Assembly (NCBI GenBank): GCA_041390825.1
Contig: JAWKPF010000006.1
Span: 124,001-188,000, forward strand
Source: Thermomicrobiales bacterium
GTDB taxonomy: Bacteria > Chloroflexota > Chloroflexia > Thermomicrobiales > UBA6265
Reading direction: 5' to 3'
DNA: 64,000 nucleotides
Shown here: piece after piece, positions 29,555 to 37,453 of the stretch
How the letters are laid out: each line of letters opens with the position of its first letter
How positions within the stretch are numbered: position 1 is the first letter of the stretch
Translations under genes and position numbers: made by a program
The notes under the pieces: model-generated
Databases searched by the model: none
What the model saw: the letters and a program-made list of their open reading frames with translations, nothing else
What the model was told of the DNA's origin: nothing

Positions 29555-31798
29555 CTACACCGGTTGCGCTGCCAATGCGGTGTCGCCTGGCGCGCCACCG
29601 CGCTCGGCAAGTTCCGGTTCCACCCGCTTGAGCAGCACCGCATTGACCGCCACGATAATAGAAGAAAGGCTCATCAATAACGCCGCCCACTCCGGGCGGA
29701 GCTCGATGCCAAAGCGGGGGTACAGCACTCCGGCCGCAATCGGGATTGCCAGGATGTTGTAGACGCTGGCCCAGCCGAGGTTTTCCTTCATCTTCCGCAC
29801 CGTCGCTTTGGAAAGCGTGATGGCGCGGTGGATGTCGAGGGGGTCGCTGCGCATCAGCACGACGTTGGCCGTTTCGATCGCCACGTCGGTCCCGGCGCCG
29901 ATTGCAATGCCAATATCGGCCTGCGCCAGAGCGGGTGCGTCGTTGACCCCGTCGCCAACCATGGCCACACGTTTGCCCTCCCGTTGCAACTGAGCCACAT
30001 ACGACGCTTTCTCCGCGGGGAGCACTTCGGCAAACACGCGCTCGATACCGAGCTCGCGCGCCACCGCTTCTGCGGTGCGCCGGTTGTCGCCGCTCATCAT
30101 GACCGCTTCGATCCCCGCGGCCTCGAACCGCCGAATCGTCTCGCGCGCGGTCGGTTTGATGGTGTCGGCAACGGCCAGGATGGCCGCCGGCTGGCCATCG
30201 ACGGCCATCAGGATCGGGGTCCGTCCCAGACTGGCCAGCTCGTCGACCTGAGGGAGAAGGCGGTCGACCGAAATACCGCGATCCCGCATCAGCCTGGCAT
30301 TGCCGAGCAGCACGGACTTCCCATCGACCACGGCTTCGATGCCATGCCCCGCGACCGCCTCGAAGGTGGTCGCATCGGCAACAGACAATCCACGCGCGCG
30401 CGCGCCATCGACGATGGCCTGCGACAGCGGATGCTCGGACCCGACTTCGGCGGCAGCAGCCAGACGCAGGATCTCGTCATCAGTGAAACCCGGTTGCGCG
30501 AGCACATCGGTCAGGCTTGGCTTTCCTTCGGTCAAGGTGCCGGTCTTGTCCAGCACGACCACCTGCACCCCGGCGACACCCTCGAGGGTGGCCGCGTCCT
30601 TGATGAGGATGTTGTGCCGCGCGGCGATACCGGTTCCCACCGCCACCGCAGTCGGAGTCGCCAGACCCAACGCATCCGGGCAGGCGATGACGACGGCCGA
30701 GATCGCGAATGTCAACGCGGTGACGAACCCAACACTCCCGAACAGACTCCAGGCAACGAAGGTCAACACCCCGGAGCCCACCGCCAGGATCACCAGATAC
30801 TGCGCGGCCTTGTCGGCCAGACGCTGGCCGGGCGCCTTCGAGTTCTGCGCGTGCTGCACCATGGCCACGATCTGGGCGAGCGCGGTATCCGCCCCCACTT
30901 TGGTTGCCACGAAGGTCAGGGTTCCCGCTTGGTTGATCGAACCGCCGATCACCTCGTCGCCCGGCCCCTTTTGCACCGGCAAGCTCTCCCCGGTGACCAG
31001 CGCCTCGTCGACACTGGACGAACCCGAACGCACCTCGCCATCGACCGGAATCTTCTCGCCGGGCCGCACGAGCACGACATCGCCGGCCACGATCTCCGCC
31101 GTCGGAACCTCGATTTCCTGCCCACCGCGCACGACCGTCGCGGTCGGAGGCACCAGATCGAAGAGCGCGCGCAACGCATCGGTGGTGCCGCGGCGGCTCT
31201 TCGTCTCCATCCAGTGACCGAAGAGCACGAAGGTCACCAACATCGCGGCAGCTTCGAAGAAGACATCTTCCTCACCCAGCGCCATGAGCACGATGCTGGC
31301 TCCATACGCGGCCAGGACGCCGGTGGCGATGAGCACGCTCATGTCGAGTTGGCGGGAACGCAGGGCATGGTAGGCGCCGGAAAGAAAGATCCAACCAGCC
31401 CAGAACACGACCGGAGTGGCCAGCAGGAGCATGATCCACTCGGCCGAAATCGGAGTGGGCAGGTCGACGCCGAAGAAATCACGCCCCAAAGGTGAATAGA
31501 GCACCGTCGGGATGGTCAGCGCCAACGCGACCAGAAACCGGTTGCGCATATCCCGTTCCATGGCCGCGGCCATGGCTGGATCGCTCATGTCATGGCTCAT
31601 TCCGCCATGCGCGCCGCCTTCATGCGCGGACATCTGATGACCGTCATGGCGCATGTCATCGTGCCGGGCGTCCGCTGCTTCGGGCATCGCCTGATGGTGT
31701 TCGTGCCCGGGAGCCACCGCTGGCGGGACGGGCTCCATGAGGTGATCGTGCGAATCGTGAGAACTGGTTGCGCCGTGGACGGTGTGCTGATGGTTCAT
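29555..31798 (-). CDS. Copper-type P1B ATPase with His-rich N-terminus
   Basis: 747 residues. The N-terminal 80 residues are rich in His and Met (HEHHQAMPEAADARHDDMRH) with no CxxC metal domain, as in CopB-type pumps. Then: actuator motif TGES in ALVTGESLPVQ, TM6 metal site VVIACPDALGLATP, phosphorylation site VLDKTGTLTEG, GSEHPLSQAI (HP locus), MSGDNRRTAEAVA and MVGDGVNDAPALAQAD. It exports monovalent or divalent copper, or a related metal, from the cytoplasm. TM6 has CPD, not the usual CPC or CPH. GGAAGGA precedes the ATG and a CsoR-type operator lies 66 bases upstream. Confidence 0.92.
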   Translation of the reverse strand: MNHQHTVHGATSSHDSHDHLMEPVPPAVAPGHEHHQAMPEAADARHDDMRHDGHQMSAHEGGAHGGMSHDMSDPAMAAAMERDMRNRFLVALALTIPTVLYSPLGRDFFGVDLPTPISAEWIMLLLATPVVFWAGWIFLSGAYHALRSRQLDMSVLIATGVLAAYGASIVLMALGEEDVFFEAAAMLVTFVLFGHWMETKSRRGTTDALRALFDLVPPTATVVRGGQEIEVPTAEIVAGDVVLVRPGEKIPVDGEVRSGSSSVDEALVTGESLPVQKGPGDEVIGGSINQAGTLTFVATKVGADTALAQIVAMVQHAQNSKAPGQRLADKAAQYLVILAVGSGVLTFVAWSLFGSVGFVTALTFAISAVVIACPDALGLATPTAVAVGTGIAARHNILIKDAATLEGVAGVQVVVLDKTGTLTEGKPSLTDVLAQPGFTDDEILRLAAAAEVGSEHPLSQAIVDGARARGLSVADATTFEAVAGHGIEAVVDGKSVLLGNARLMRDRGISVDRLLPQVDELASLGRTPILMAVDGQPAAILAVADTIKPTARETIRRFEAAGIEAVMMSGDNRRTAEAVARELGIERVFAEVLPAEKASYVAQLQREGKRVAMVGDGVNDAPALAQADIGIAIGAGTDVAIETANVVLMRSDPLDIHRAITLSKATVRKMKENLGWASVYNILAIPIAAGVLYPRFGIELRPEWAALLMSLSSIIVAVNAVLLKRVEPELAERGGAPGDTALAAQPV

Positions 31799-31861
31799 AA
31801 GTACGGTCCTTCCGGCCGGGATGTGTTGCGGGACGGAGCAAGCGACCCGTCTTCACTTCGC

Positions 31862-31893
31862 AGTATACCCCTGGGGGGTATATTTTGGAAGCC
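31862..31893 (-). promoter_or_regulatory. CsoR-type operator over the copper ATPase promoter
   Basis: TATACCCCTGGGGGGTATA at 31864-31882 is the G-tract palindrome bound by CsoR/RcnR-family copper repressors. On the minus strand a TTCCAA (-35 like) and TATACT (-10, bases 31867-31862) are 17 bases apart and enclose the palindrome, so a bound repressor would block RNA polymerase. It faces the ATPase gene starting at 31798. No csoR gene is in the window. Confidence 0.75.
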
Positions 31894-31941
31894 CCCAAGA
31901 CGCAACCCGCCGCCGCCCATCCCATCCGCACTCACAAGACG

Positions 31942-31975
31942 GTCGAACCCCAGCGTTGCAACGCTGGGGTTCGAC
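31942..31975 (-). terminator. Perfect 34-base palindrome, likely terminator/repeat
   Basis: Bases 31942-31958 and 31959-31975 are exact reverse complements, centred on gcgttgcaacgc. It lies between the stop of the exported protein at 32048 and the copper ATPase promoter, so it probably ends the former transcript. Related cores (cccaccgttgaaacgctggg) occur near 62985. Confidence 0.6.
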
Positions 31976-32047
31976 ACAAAATCGCTCTCCTGTTCCGCCC
32001 CGACCGGGGCGCGCCACTCTAGGTCCAGATCCCTGCGTGATTCGTTC

Positions 32048-32653
32048 TTAACAGCGCGGATCCCATGGAGTGCAACCAAGCAGCGAATCGATAAAGAGGC
32101 TGGCTGGCCCGAATTCGGCGGGGTAGCCGTCGGGGCCGAGTGGATCGGACTCGAAACCGTAACCGGAGCTCTCCAGCACATCGACATCCAGAATCTTGGC
32201 GATGTAGGTCAGGGTTGCGTCGCCGGCATCGTATACCGGATCGGTCAACTCGAGAATCACCACGTCGGCGCCGCTTTCGGTATCGATCACCAGAGCAGCA
32301 TTGGGCGGATCATCGGACGAGAAGTCGAGTAGCTCGAGAAACCGCTCGGTCGAGACCGATCCCGCGATGCGCGCCGGACGATCGGAAAAGAAAACGGTCT
32401 GCGCCGGCGCTCCCTGCAGCGTCAGCATCCAGCTTTGGACGCCGTCCGTGGCCTGATCGAGCATGCCGGATGTAAAGCCCGACTGCACGAAGAGATACGC
32501 GGTTTCATCCCCAGCCGCGGAAGGGGTGCCTTCATCATGAGCAGCCACGCCATGGGTAGCCAACGCGAAGCCGCCGAAACCCGCCAAGGCAGCGGCGGCA
32601 AGCGCGGTGCGGCGGGACAGCCGCGAGTTCGGAGCAGAAAGTTCGAATGCCAT
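32048..32653 (-). CDS. Tat-exported protein of unknown function
   Basis: 201 residues from the Met at 32653. SRLSRRTALAAAALAGFGG followed by ATHGVAA is a Tat-type signal with a cleavable end. The mature part is acidic and starts TAYLFVQSGFTSGMLDQATD; it contains FLELLDFSSDDPPNAALVI and ends LLGCTPWDPRC. I recognise no family or catalytic motif. It is upstream of, and on the same strand as, the copper ATPase but separated by a palindrome and a promoter. Confidence 0.7.
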   Translation of the reverse strand: MAFELSAPNSRLSRRTALAAAALAGFGGFALATHGVAAHDEGTPSAAGDETAYLFVQSGFTSGMLDQATDGVQSWMLTLQGAPAQTVFFSDRPARIAGSVSTERFLELLDFSSDDPPNAALVIDTESGADVVILELTDPVYDAGDATLTYIAKILDVDVLESSGYGFESDPLGPDGYPAEFGPASLFIDSLLGCTPWDPRC

Positions 32654-32765
32654 TGTGAGCTCCATTCGGTACGCAACGAAAACGGGCGACGCTCGATCGC
32701 GCCGCCCTCCATCTTACCGGGATCTCTGCACCAATCCGCTGCGGTGTTGAAAGAACGCAGTCGCC

Positions 32766-32861
32766 TCCCCGCGGTCATTCTGAGCGAAGCGAAGAATCTC
32801 GCGCGTTGGCGTTGCCCAAAGTCCGCTCTCTGCTCTCCGTAGCCGCAGCCCTCCGTGGCTG
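32766..32861. repeat. Dispersed repeats between exported protein and reductase
   Basis: ggtcattctgagcgaagcga at about 32770 is a copy of the gtcatcctgagcgaag family. Bases 32838-32861 are an inverted, 24/24 identical copy of the element at 5577-5600. Confidence 0.65.
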
Positions 32862-32890
32862 CCCCGCCAACCCTCGATGAACAAGACCCG

Positions 32891-33829
32891 TCAGTCTGCC
32901 GCGATGGTGCTCAGCTTGACCGGGTAGCCGTGCGCGGTGCGGCCCACGTTGCCTTCGAAGTCGTAGGTGGTCTTGAACCGCTCGTGCTGACCGGTGGCGT
33001 GCGGCTTGGTGCGCGCCAGCAGCTCGCGCTTCTGCTCGTCGGTCATCGGCTCGAAACTCGTCGCGATGGCCAGGTTCTGCTGCATGACCTCGATGCTGTC
33101 CATACCGGAAACCACCGTCGCCACCGGCAGGCTCATGGCATAGCCCAGGGCCTCGGCCGGGGTGATCGTGGTGTCGAGCCCGAAAATATCGCCCGAAGCG
33201 AACGATTTCATGCCGATGACCGCGATCCCCTGTTCCTGGCAGATCGGGAGAATCTCCTGCTCGAAGCTCTTGTAGTGCGCGTCCAGCACGTTGAGCGGCA
33301 TTTGCACCGCATCGAACGGGAACCCCTGCGAGAGCATGCGCTTGTGAATGGCCGGGTCCTTGTGACCGGTGAAGCCGATGTAGCGCACCAGCCCCTTCTC
33401 CTTCGCCTTCAGCAACGCCTCGGCCGATCCGCCCGGGGCGAAGATCCAATCGACATCGTCCTCCCAAACGACCTCATGGATCTGCCAGAGATCGAGATAG
33501 TCGGTCTGCAACCGGCGCAGACTATCTTCCAGCTTCCACATGGAATGGTTCGCCTTGCGATCGTGGGCGCAATCCTTGGTCATCAGGAAAGCGTCCTTGC
33601 GCCGGCCGTCCATAGCCAGCGCCTTGCCCATGCGCCGTTCCGACTCGCCGTCGTTGTACTCCCAGGCGTTGTCCATGAAGGTCGCGCCGGCATCCATGCA
33701 CTCGTGCACGATTCGGATCGCCGTTTCCTCCGAGCACCGTGGCAACGCCAGATGCGCGCCGCCAACGCAGAGCAAACTCACCTGCTCGTCATACGTCCCG
33801 AATTGCCGCGTAGGAACCGAACCCGCCAT
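32891..33829 (-). CDS. Aldo/keto reductase
   Basis: 312 residues from the Met at 33829, preceded by GGGAGGG at good spacing; longer in-frame starts up to 33979 lack this. AKR landmarks: FMDNAWEYNDGESERRMGKA (Asp and Tyr of the catalytic tetrad), AFLMTKDCAHDR (Lys), LDLWQIHEVVW (His), then IGFTGHKDP, VIGMKSFASGDIF and SLPVATVVSGMDS. It reduces carbonyls with NADPH in the cytoplasm; substrate unknown. Divergent from the lipase-like gene. Confidence 0.88.
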   Translation of the reverse strand: MAGSVPTRQFGTYDEQVSLLCVGGAHLALPRCSEETAIRIVHECMDAGATFMDNAWEYNDGESERRMGKALAMDGRRKDAFLMTKDCAHDRKANHSMWKLEDSLRRLQTDYLDLWQIHEVVWEDDVDWIFAPGGSAEALLKAKEKGLVRYIGFTGHKDPAIHKRMLSQGFPFDAVQMPLNVLDAHYKSFEQEILPICQEQGIAVIGMKSFASGDIFGLDTTITPAEALGYAMSLPVATVVSGMDSIEVMQQNLAIATSFEPMTDEQKRELLARTKPHATGQHERFKTTYDFEGNVGRTAHGYPVKLSTIAAD

Positions 33830-34003
33830 CCGAACCCTCCCGTCCGTCGCCATGAGGTATCGCTGCCTGCACAATACCCGGCTCGATCGTTCGATGCAAT
33901 TCGAGGGCGGCCCGCTGCCAGTCATCCTTGGGCATACTACCGAATCTGGGCCGCGCCCCGAGGCGTTTTCGTACTTCAAACATGAAAGCGGGCATCCTGT
34001 AGC

Positions 34004-35233
34004 ATGGCGACATCGAAACGCACCTGGACCCAGCGGCTGAAAAACTGGTCGATTGTCATCGGGCTACTGCTACTTTGTCTTCTCTTCGGCATCTATGTCT
34101 GGTTCAACAAGGAAGCAAGCCCGGTCCAACCGGGCAGTTTCTACACCCCACCTGATCCATTGCCCGCCGGCGTGGCCGGCGACGTGATTCGCAGCGAAAC
34201 GATCACCCGCGGTCTGCCCACGGGCGCCCAGGCCTGGCGCGTCCTCTACCTTTCCAACGATCTGAACGATCAGCCGATCGCGGTTTCCGGCTTGGTTGTC
34301 GCGCCCACCGCGAAATCGGAGACACCACGCCAGATTGTGGCCATCGCGCGGGGCACCCAGGGAATCTACCCCTATTGCGGCACCAGCCAGCTACCGGACG
34401 CGCTGACGCATATCGACTTGCTGCAAACCATGATCGACCAGGGTTTCGTAGTCGCTGTCACTGACTATCCTGGCATCGGCACCCCAGGCATCAGCCCGTA
34501 TCTCGTTGGCAAGGTGGAAGGGCAAACCGTGCTCGATTCTGTGCGCGCCGCCCGCAATCTGGTGCCTGAGGCCGGCGCCGACTTCGCCATCGTCGGCGCG
34601 TCCCAGGGCGGGCATTCGGCTATGTTCGCCTCGCAACTGGCGCCGGCATACGCCCCGGAGTTGACCCTTAAAGGTACCGTTACCCAGGCGGGCGCCTTCG
34701 ACCTGGAGGGGATTCTCGAAGCCCGCAGCGCCGATCGCGTCGGCGGTATCCTCTTCCCCTTCGTCTTCTACGCTTGGAGCAATGCCTACGCCATTCCGCT
34801 CGACGGGGTCATCGAGCCCAGCGAGGTCGAAGTGGCGGAACGGCTTTCCAAGGCATGTATCACCTCCCCGCTGGGATACCTGAGAATCCGCCACATCCCC
34901 ACCGGCGGCGAACTGTTGGCCATCGACCCCACCACCACCGAGCCATGGAGCACCCTGATCGAGGAAAACACTCCCACCGGACCGGTCGATGCCCCACTCC
35001 TGCTCGTACATGGCACCGCCGATCAGGTCATTCCTTTCCAGGGAAGCGTGGACGAGGCCGCCCGTCGCTGCGCTGAAGGGGAAGACGTCACCTTCCTGCA
35101 ATACCTGGACACAACGCACGATTCTCAACCCCAATCGATGCTGACCGTGCTCGGCTGGGTGGTCGATCGTTTCGCGGATAAGCCCTCGACCTCCAACTGC
35201 GCCAACCGGCCTCCGCCGGGAACGGGATCTTGA
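34004..35233 (+). CDS. Membrane-anchored secretory-lipase-type alpha/beta hydrolase
   Basis: 409 residues. A single N-terminal helix (IVIGLLLLCLLFGIYVWF) places the domain outside the cell. The body resembles the LIP family: SGLVVAPTAK, RGTQGIYPYCG, VAVTDYPGIGTPG, the nucleophile elbow IVGASQGGHSAM, then VDAPLLLVHGTADQVIPF (Asp) and DTTHDSQ (His). LIP-type enzymes cleave esters or triglycerides. A short protein with a similar membrane segment follows at 35342. Confidence 0.85.
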   Translation: MATSKRTWTQRLKNWSIVIGLLLLCLLFGIYVWFNKEASPVQPGSFYTPPDPLPAGVAGDVIRSETITRGLPTGAQAWRVLYLSNDLNDQPIAVSGLVVAPTAKSETPRQIVAIARGTQGIYPYCGTSQLPDALTHIDLLQTMIDQGFVVAVTDYPGIGTPGISPYLVGKVEGQTVLDSVRAARNLVPEAGADFAIVGASQGGHSAMFASQLAPAYAPELTLKGTVTQAGAFDLEGILEARSADRVGGILFPFVFYAWSNAYAIPLDGVIEPSEVEVAERLSKACITSPLGYLRIRHIPTGGELLAIDPTTTEPWSTLIEENTPTGPVDAPLLLVHGTADQVIPFQGSVDEAARRCAEGEDVTFLQYLDTTHDSQPQSMLTVLGWVVDRFADKPSTSNCANRPPPGTGS

Positions 35234-35341
35234 GCCCTTAGCGAGTATCCTCCTGCCGCCTGCTTCATCAGCGAATCTTTAGAATCGACTCCTACAATCG
35301 AGGCTCGACCGTTCGCATCCCCACCCCGCCCGACCGAGCCG

Positions 35342-35665
35342 ATGTTCGAAACGCGACCTATACCTATCGTCCCTGGCGTCTCCCGGAAAGCGCGTCTCTC
35401 CCAGCTGTGGGGTGTGGGTGTGCTGATTGGCATGACGCTGCTCTTTGCCGTCTACCTCTGGTCCTCGCGTGAATCCACCGCAGTGCGGCCGGTGGATGTC
35501 GTCACCCTCCAGTCACCCGCGCATGCCGGCAGCAGCACCATCCAGATCGTGCCCTATCGGCAGGAGTTCGCGCCTGACTGTCCCCTGGACACCCCCTCCA
35601 GCGGCTTTTGTCTGGTGATCGTCGACAGCCCAACCCCAACCCCCGGCTCCATGACCTTCACCTAA
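35342..35665 (+). CDS. Small membrane-anchored hypothetical protein
   Basis: 107 residues. The segment LWGVGVLIGMTLLFAVYLW followed by SSRESTAVRPVD resembles the membrane anchor and linker of the hydrolase just upstream (GLLLLCLLFGIYVWFNKEAS), suggesting common origin. The rest (PDCPLDTPSSGFCLVIVDSP) is short and Pro/Thr rich. No function can be given. Codon phase agrees with coding sequence but length makes it uncertain. Confidence 0.5.
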   Translation: MFETRPIPIVPGVSRKARLSQLWGVGVLIGMTLLFAVYLWSSRESTAVRPVDVVTLQSPAHAGSSTIQIVPYRQEFAPDCPLDTPSSGFCLVIVDSPTPTPGSMTFT

Positions 35666-35729
35666 CCCGCAACCGGCTACACTTCCCCCAGCGGGACGAC
35701 CTTCGTATCCGTCGTCCGCGCAAACTGTT

Positions 35730-36137
35730 ATGTCGATTTTGCTACGCTTCTTCACCCTGATCACCATTGCCGCCGCGGGTTTCGCGTTGCCCATGAGCTG
35801 CGCGCAAACCTCCGCTGCCGCACCGGTGACCATCGACATCCCGGCGGTCCAGCATATCGACGTTGCCACGCCGGAACCGCCGCTCGAGCACATCGGCGCG
35901 ACGCTCGCCCAACACCTGAGCGAAACCCTGCCGCTCGACTGCGGCGACGGCGCCACGCCCAGCGCCAGCGAACACCCCGCCACCTTCGACACCCAGCCGT
36001 TCGTACCCGGCTATCTGGTCTCCACCATTCAATTGGATGAGGAAGCAACCGATTTCTTCGCCCCGCCACCGGCGCTCATCCAGATCGACAGCCGCGCCGG
36101 TCCGCCCGACGCTCCACCGCCCAAATCCATCGACTGA
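35730..36137 (+). CDS. Small exported hypothetical protein
   Basis: 135 residues. N-terminus LLRFFTLITIAAAGFALPMSC is a signal peptide, perhaps with a lipobox-like Cys (ALPMSC is not a good match). The mature part is acidic and proline-rich (VATPEPPLEHIG, FFAPPPALIQIDS). It directly precedes the DsbA-VKOR pair on the same strand. No family recognised. Confidence 0.55.
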   Translation: MSILLRFFTLITIAAAGFALPMSCAQTSAAAPVTIDIPAVQHIDVATPEPPLEHIGATLAQHLSETLPLDCGDGATPSASEHPATFDTQPFVPGYLVSTIQLDEEATDFFAPPPALIQIDSRAGPPDAPPPKSID

Positions 36138-36225
36138 TCGCGCGGTTCCTGCGCGATCGAGCCGCCCAACCGCTCCCCCGGGAGTGGCTTCGTGACGTTT
36201 CTCGTTCGATGGAGAATCAAAACCA

Positions 36226-36951
36226 ATGGCAACATCCAGCAAACAAAAACGCAAAACCCGCGCCCAGGTGCGCGCCGAAGCCGAGGCGTCCCGCCGACGC
36301 CGGATCGCGCTCATTGCCGGCGCGGTGGCGCTGGCCGTGCTCGTGGCTGGCGCGCTGATCTGGACCAATCGCGACGCCAGCGATCTGCCCACCCTGCAGG
36401 TGGCCGAAGCCGCCGCGCTGGAGGGCATTCCAACCGACGGCCGCGTGATCGGCAATCCGGACGCGCCGGTTCATCTGGTCGAATATGGCGACTACCAATG
36501 CCCCGCCTGCGCCAGTTTCAATACCCAGGTCTTCCCTGAGCTGCTCTCGACCTATATCGCCACCGGGCAGGTGAGCTTCGAATTCCGCGATCTCGCCTTC
36601 CTGGGCGCCGATTCGGTCACCGCCGCGCAAGCCGCCGCCTGCTCGATCGAGCAAGACGGCTACTGGCCGTATCACGAAACCATCTACGCCAATCACTATG
36701 GCGAGAATCTCGGCAACCTGAGCGAATCCCGCCTGCTGAAGATGGCCGAACTTTCCGGGCTCGACCGCGACGAGATCGAATCGTGCCTCGACGACGGCGC
36801 CACCTCCGCCGAGGTGCAGGCGATGCATCAGGAAGCCACCGGGCTCGGTATCGACAGCACGCCGTCCTTTGTCATGAATGGCGAGGTCGTCCCCTGGCAG
36901 GGATGGGACGCGCTGAAGCAGACGCTCGATGCAGCCCTCGCGAACCAATAG
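36226..36951 (+). CDS. DsbA-like thioredoxin-fold disulfide oxidase
   Basis: 241 residues. A basic N-terminus and one helix (IALIAGAVALAVLVAGALIW) anchor it with the thioredoxin domain outside. The active site is YGDYQCPACASFNTQVFPEL (CPAC); the cis-Pro region is GIDSTPSFVMNGEVVPW. DsbA-like proteins put disulfides into exported proteins. The next gene, a VKOR homologue that would reoxidise it, overlaps by 23 bases, so the two are translated together. Confidence 0.92.
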   Translation: MATSSKQKRKTRAQVRAEAEASRRRRIALIAGAVALAVLVAGALIWTNRDASDLPTLQVAEAAALEGIPTDGRVIGNPDAPVHLVEYGDYQCPACASFNTQVFPELLSTYIATGQVSFEFRDLAFLGADSVTAAQAAACSIEQDGYWPYHETIYANHYGENLGNLSESRLLKMAELSGLDRDEIESCLDDGATSAEVQAMHQEATGLGIDSTPSFVMNGEVVPWQGWDALKQTLDAALANQ

Positions 36952-37453
36952 CCGCCTGACCGTGGTCTCGCTCGCCCTGGCGTTGGGCGGGATCGCGGTC
37001 TCTGCCTATCTCACCCTGGTGCACTACCGGGACGATCTGCTGGTCTGCGCGGTGGGCGGCTGCCACACCGTGCAGAAAAGCCCCTATGCCGAACTGGAGG
37101 GCGTGCCCGTCGCCCTCCTCGGCCTCGGCATGTTCGTCGTCATGACCGTCCTCTTCCTCCTTCGCCGGGCCAAACCCGAGTGGGCCGGAAACATCACCCT
37201 CGCCACCTTCGCGCTGGCGCTGGCCGGCGCGGTCTTCGCCATCTATCTCACCTATCTGGAACTCTTCGTCATCGACGCCATCTGCCAGTGGTGCGTGCTG
37301 ACCGCCATCATCATCTGGGCGATGCTGGTCGTGGAGGCAAAACTGGTATTCGACACCTCGTCGGACGATCAATCCCTATCGGACGATCTTCCGGACGACG
37401 AACAACCGCCCGACGATACGACGGTGAATATCCAGAACTCGGCTGGCTCCTGA
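36929..37453 (+). CDS. VKOR-family disulfide-forming membrane protein
   Basis: 174 residues with four or five membrane helices. Loop cysteines DLLVCAVGGCHTVQKSPYA and the active-site pair IDAICQWCVLTA match bacterial vitamin K epoxide reductases, which pass electrons from DsbA-like partners to quinones. ELEGVPVALLGLGMF is another family block. The acidic C-terminal tail after residue 140 is unusual and its last 85 bases overlap the 3' end of the convergent cupin-like gene. Confidence 0.92.
   Translation: MQPSRTNSRLTVVSLALALGGIAVSAYLTLVHYRDDLLVCAVGGCHTVQKSPYAELEGVPVALLGLGMFVVMTVLFLLRRAKPEWAGNITLATFALALAGAVFAIYLTYLELFVIDAICQWCVLTAIIIWAMLVVEAKLVFDTSSDDQSLSDDLPDDEQPPDDTTVNIQNSAGS

Noticed and set aside
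29828..31495. 555-codon plus-strand open frame
   Set aside because: It is antisense to the copper ATPase, rich in Arg/His/Gly without motifs; the ATPase has every P-type signature.
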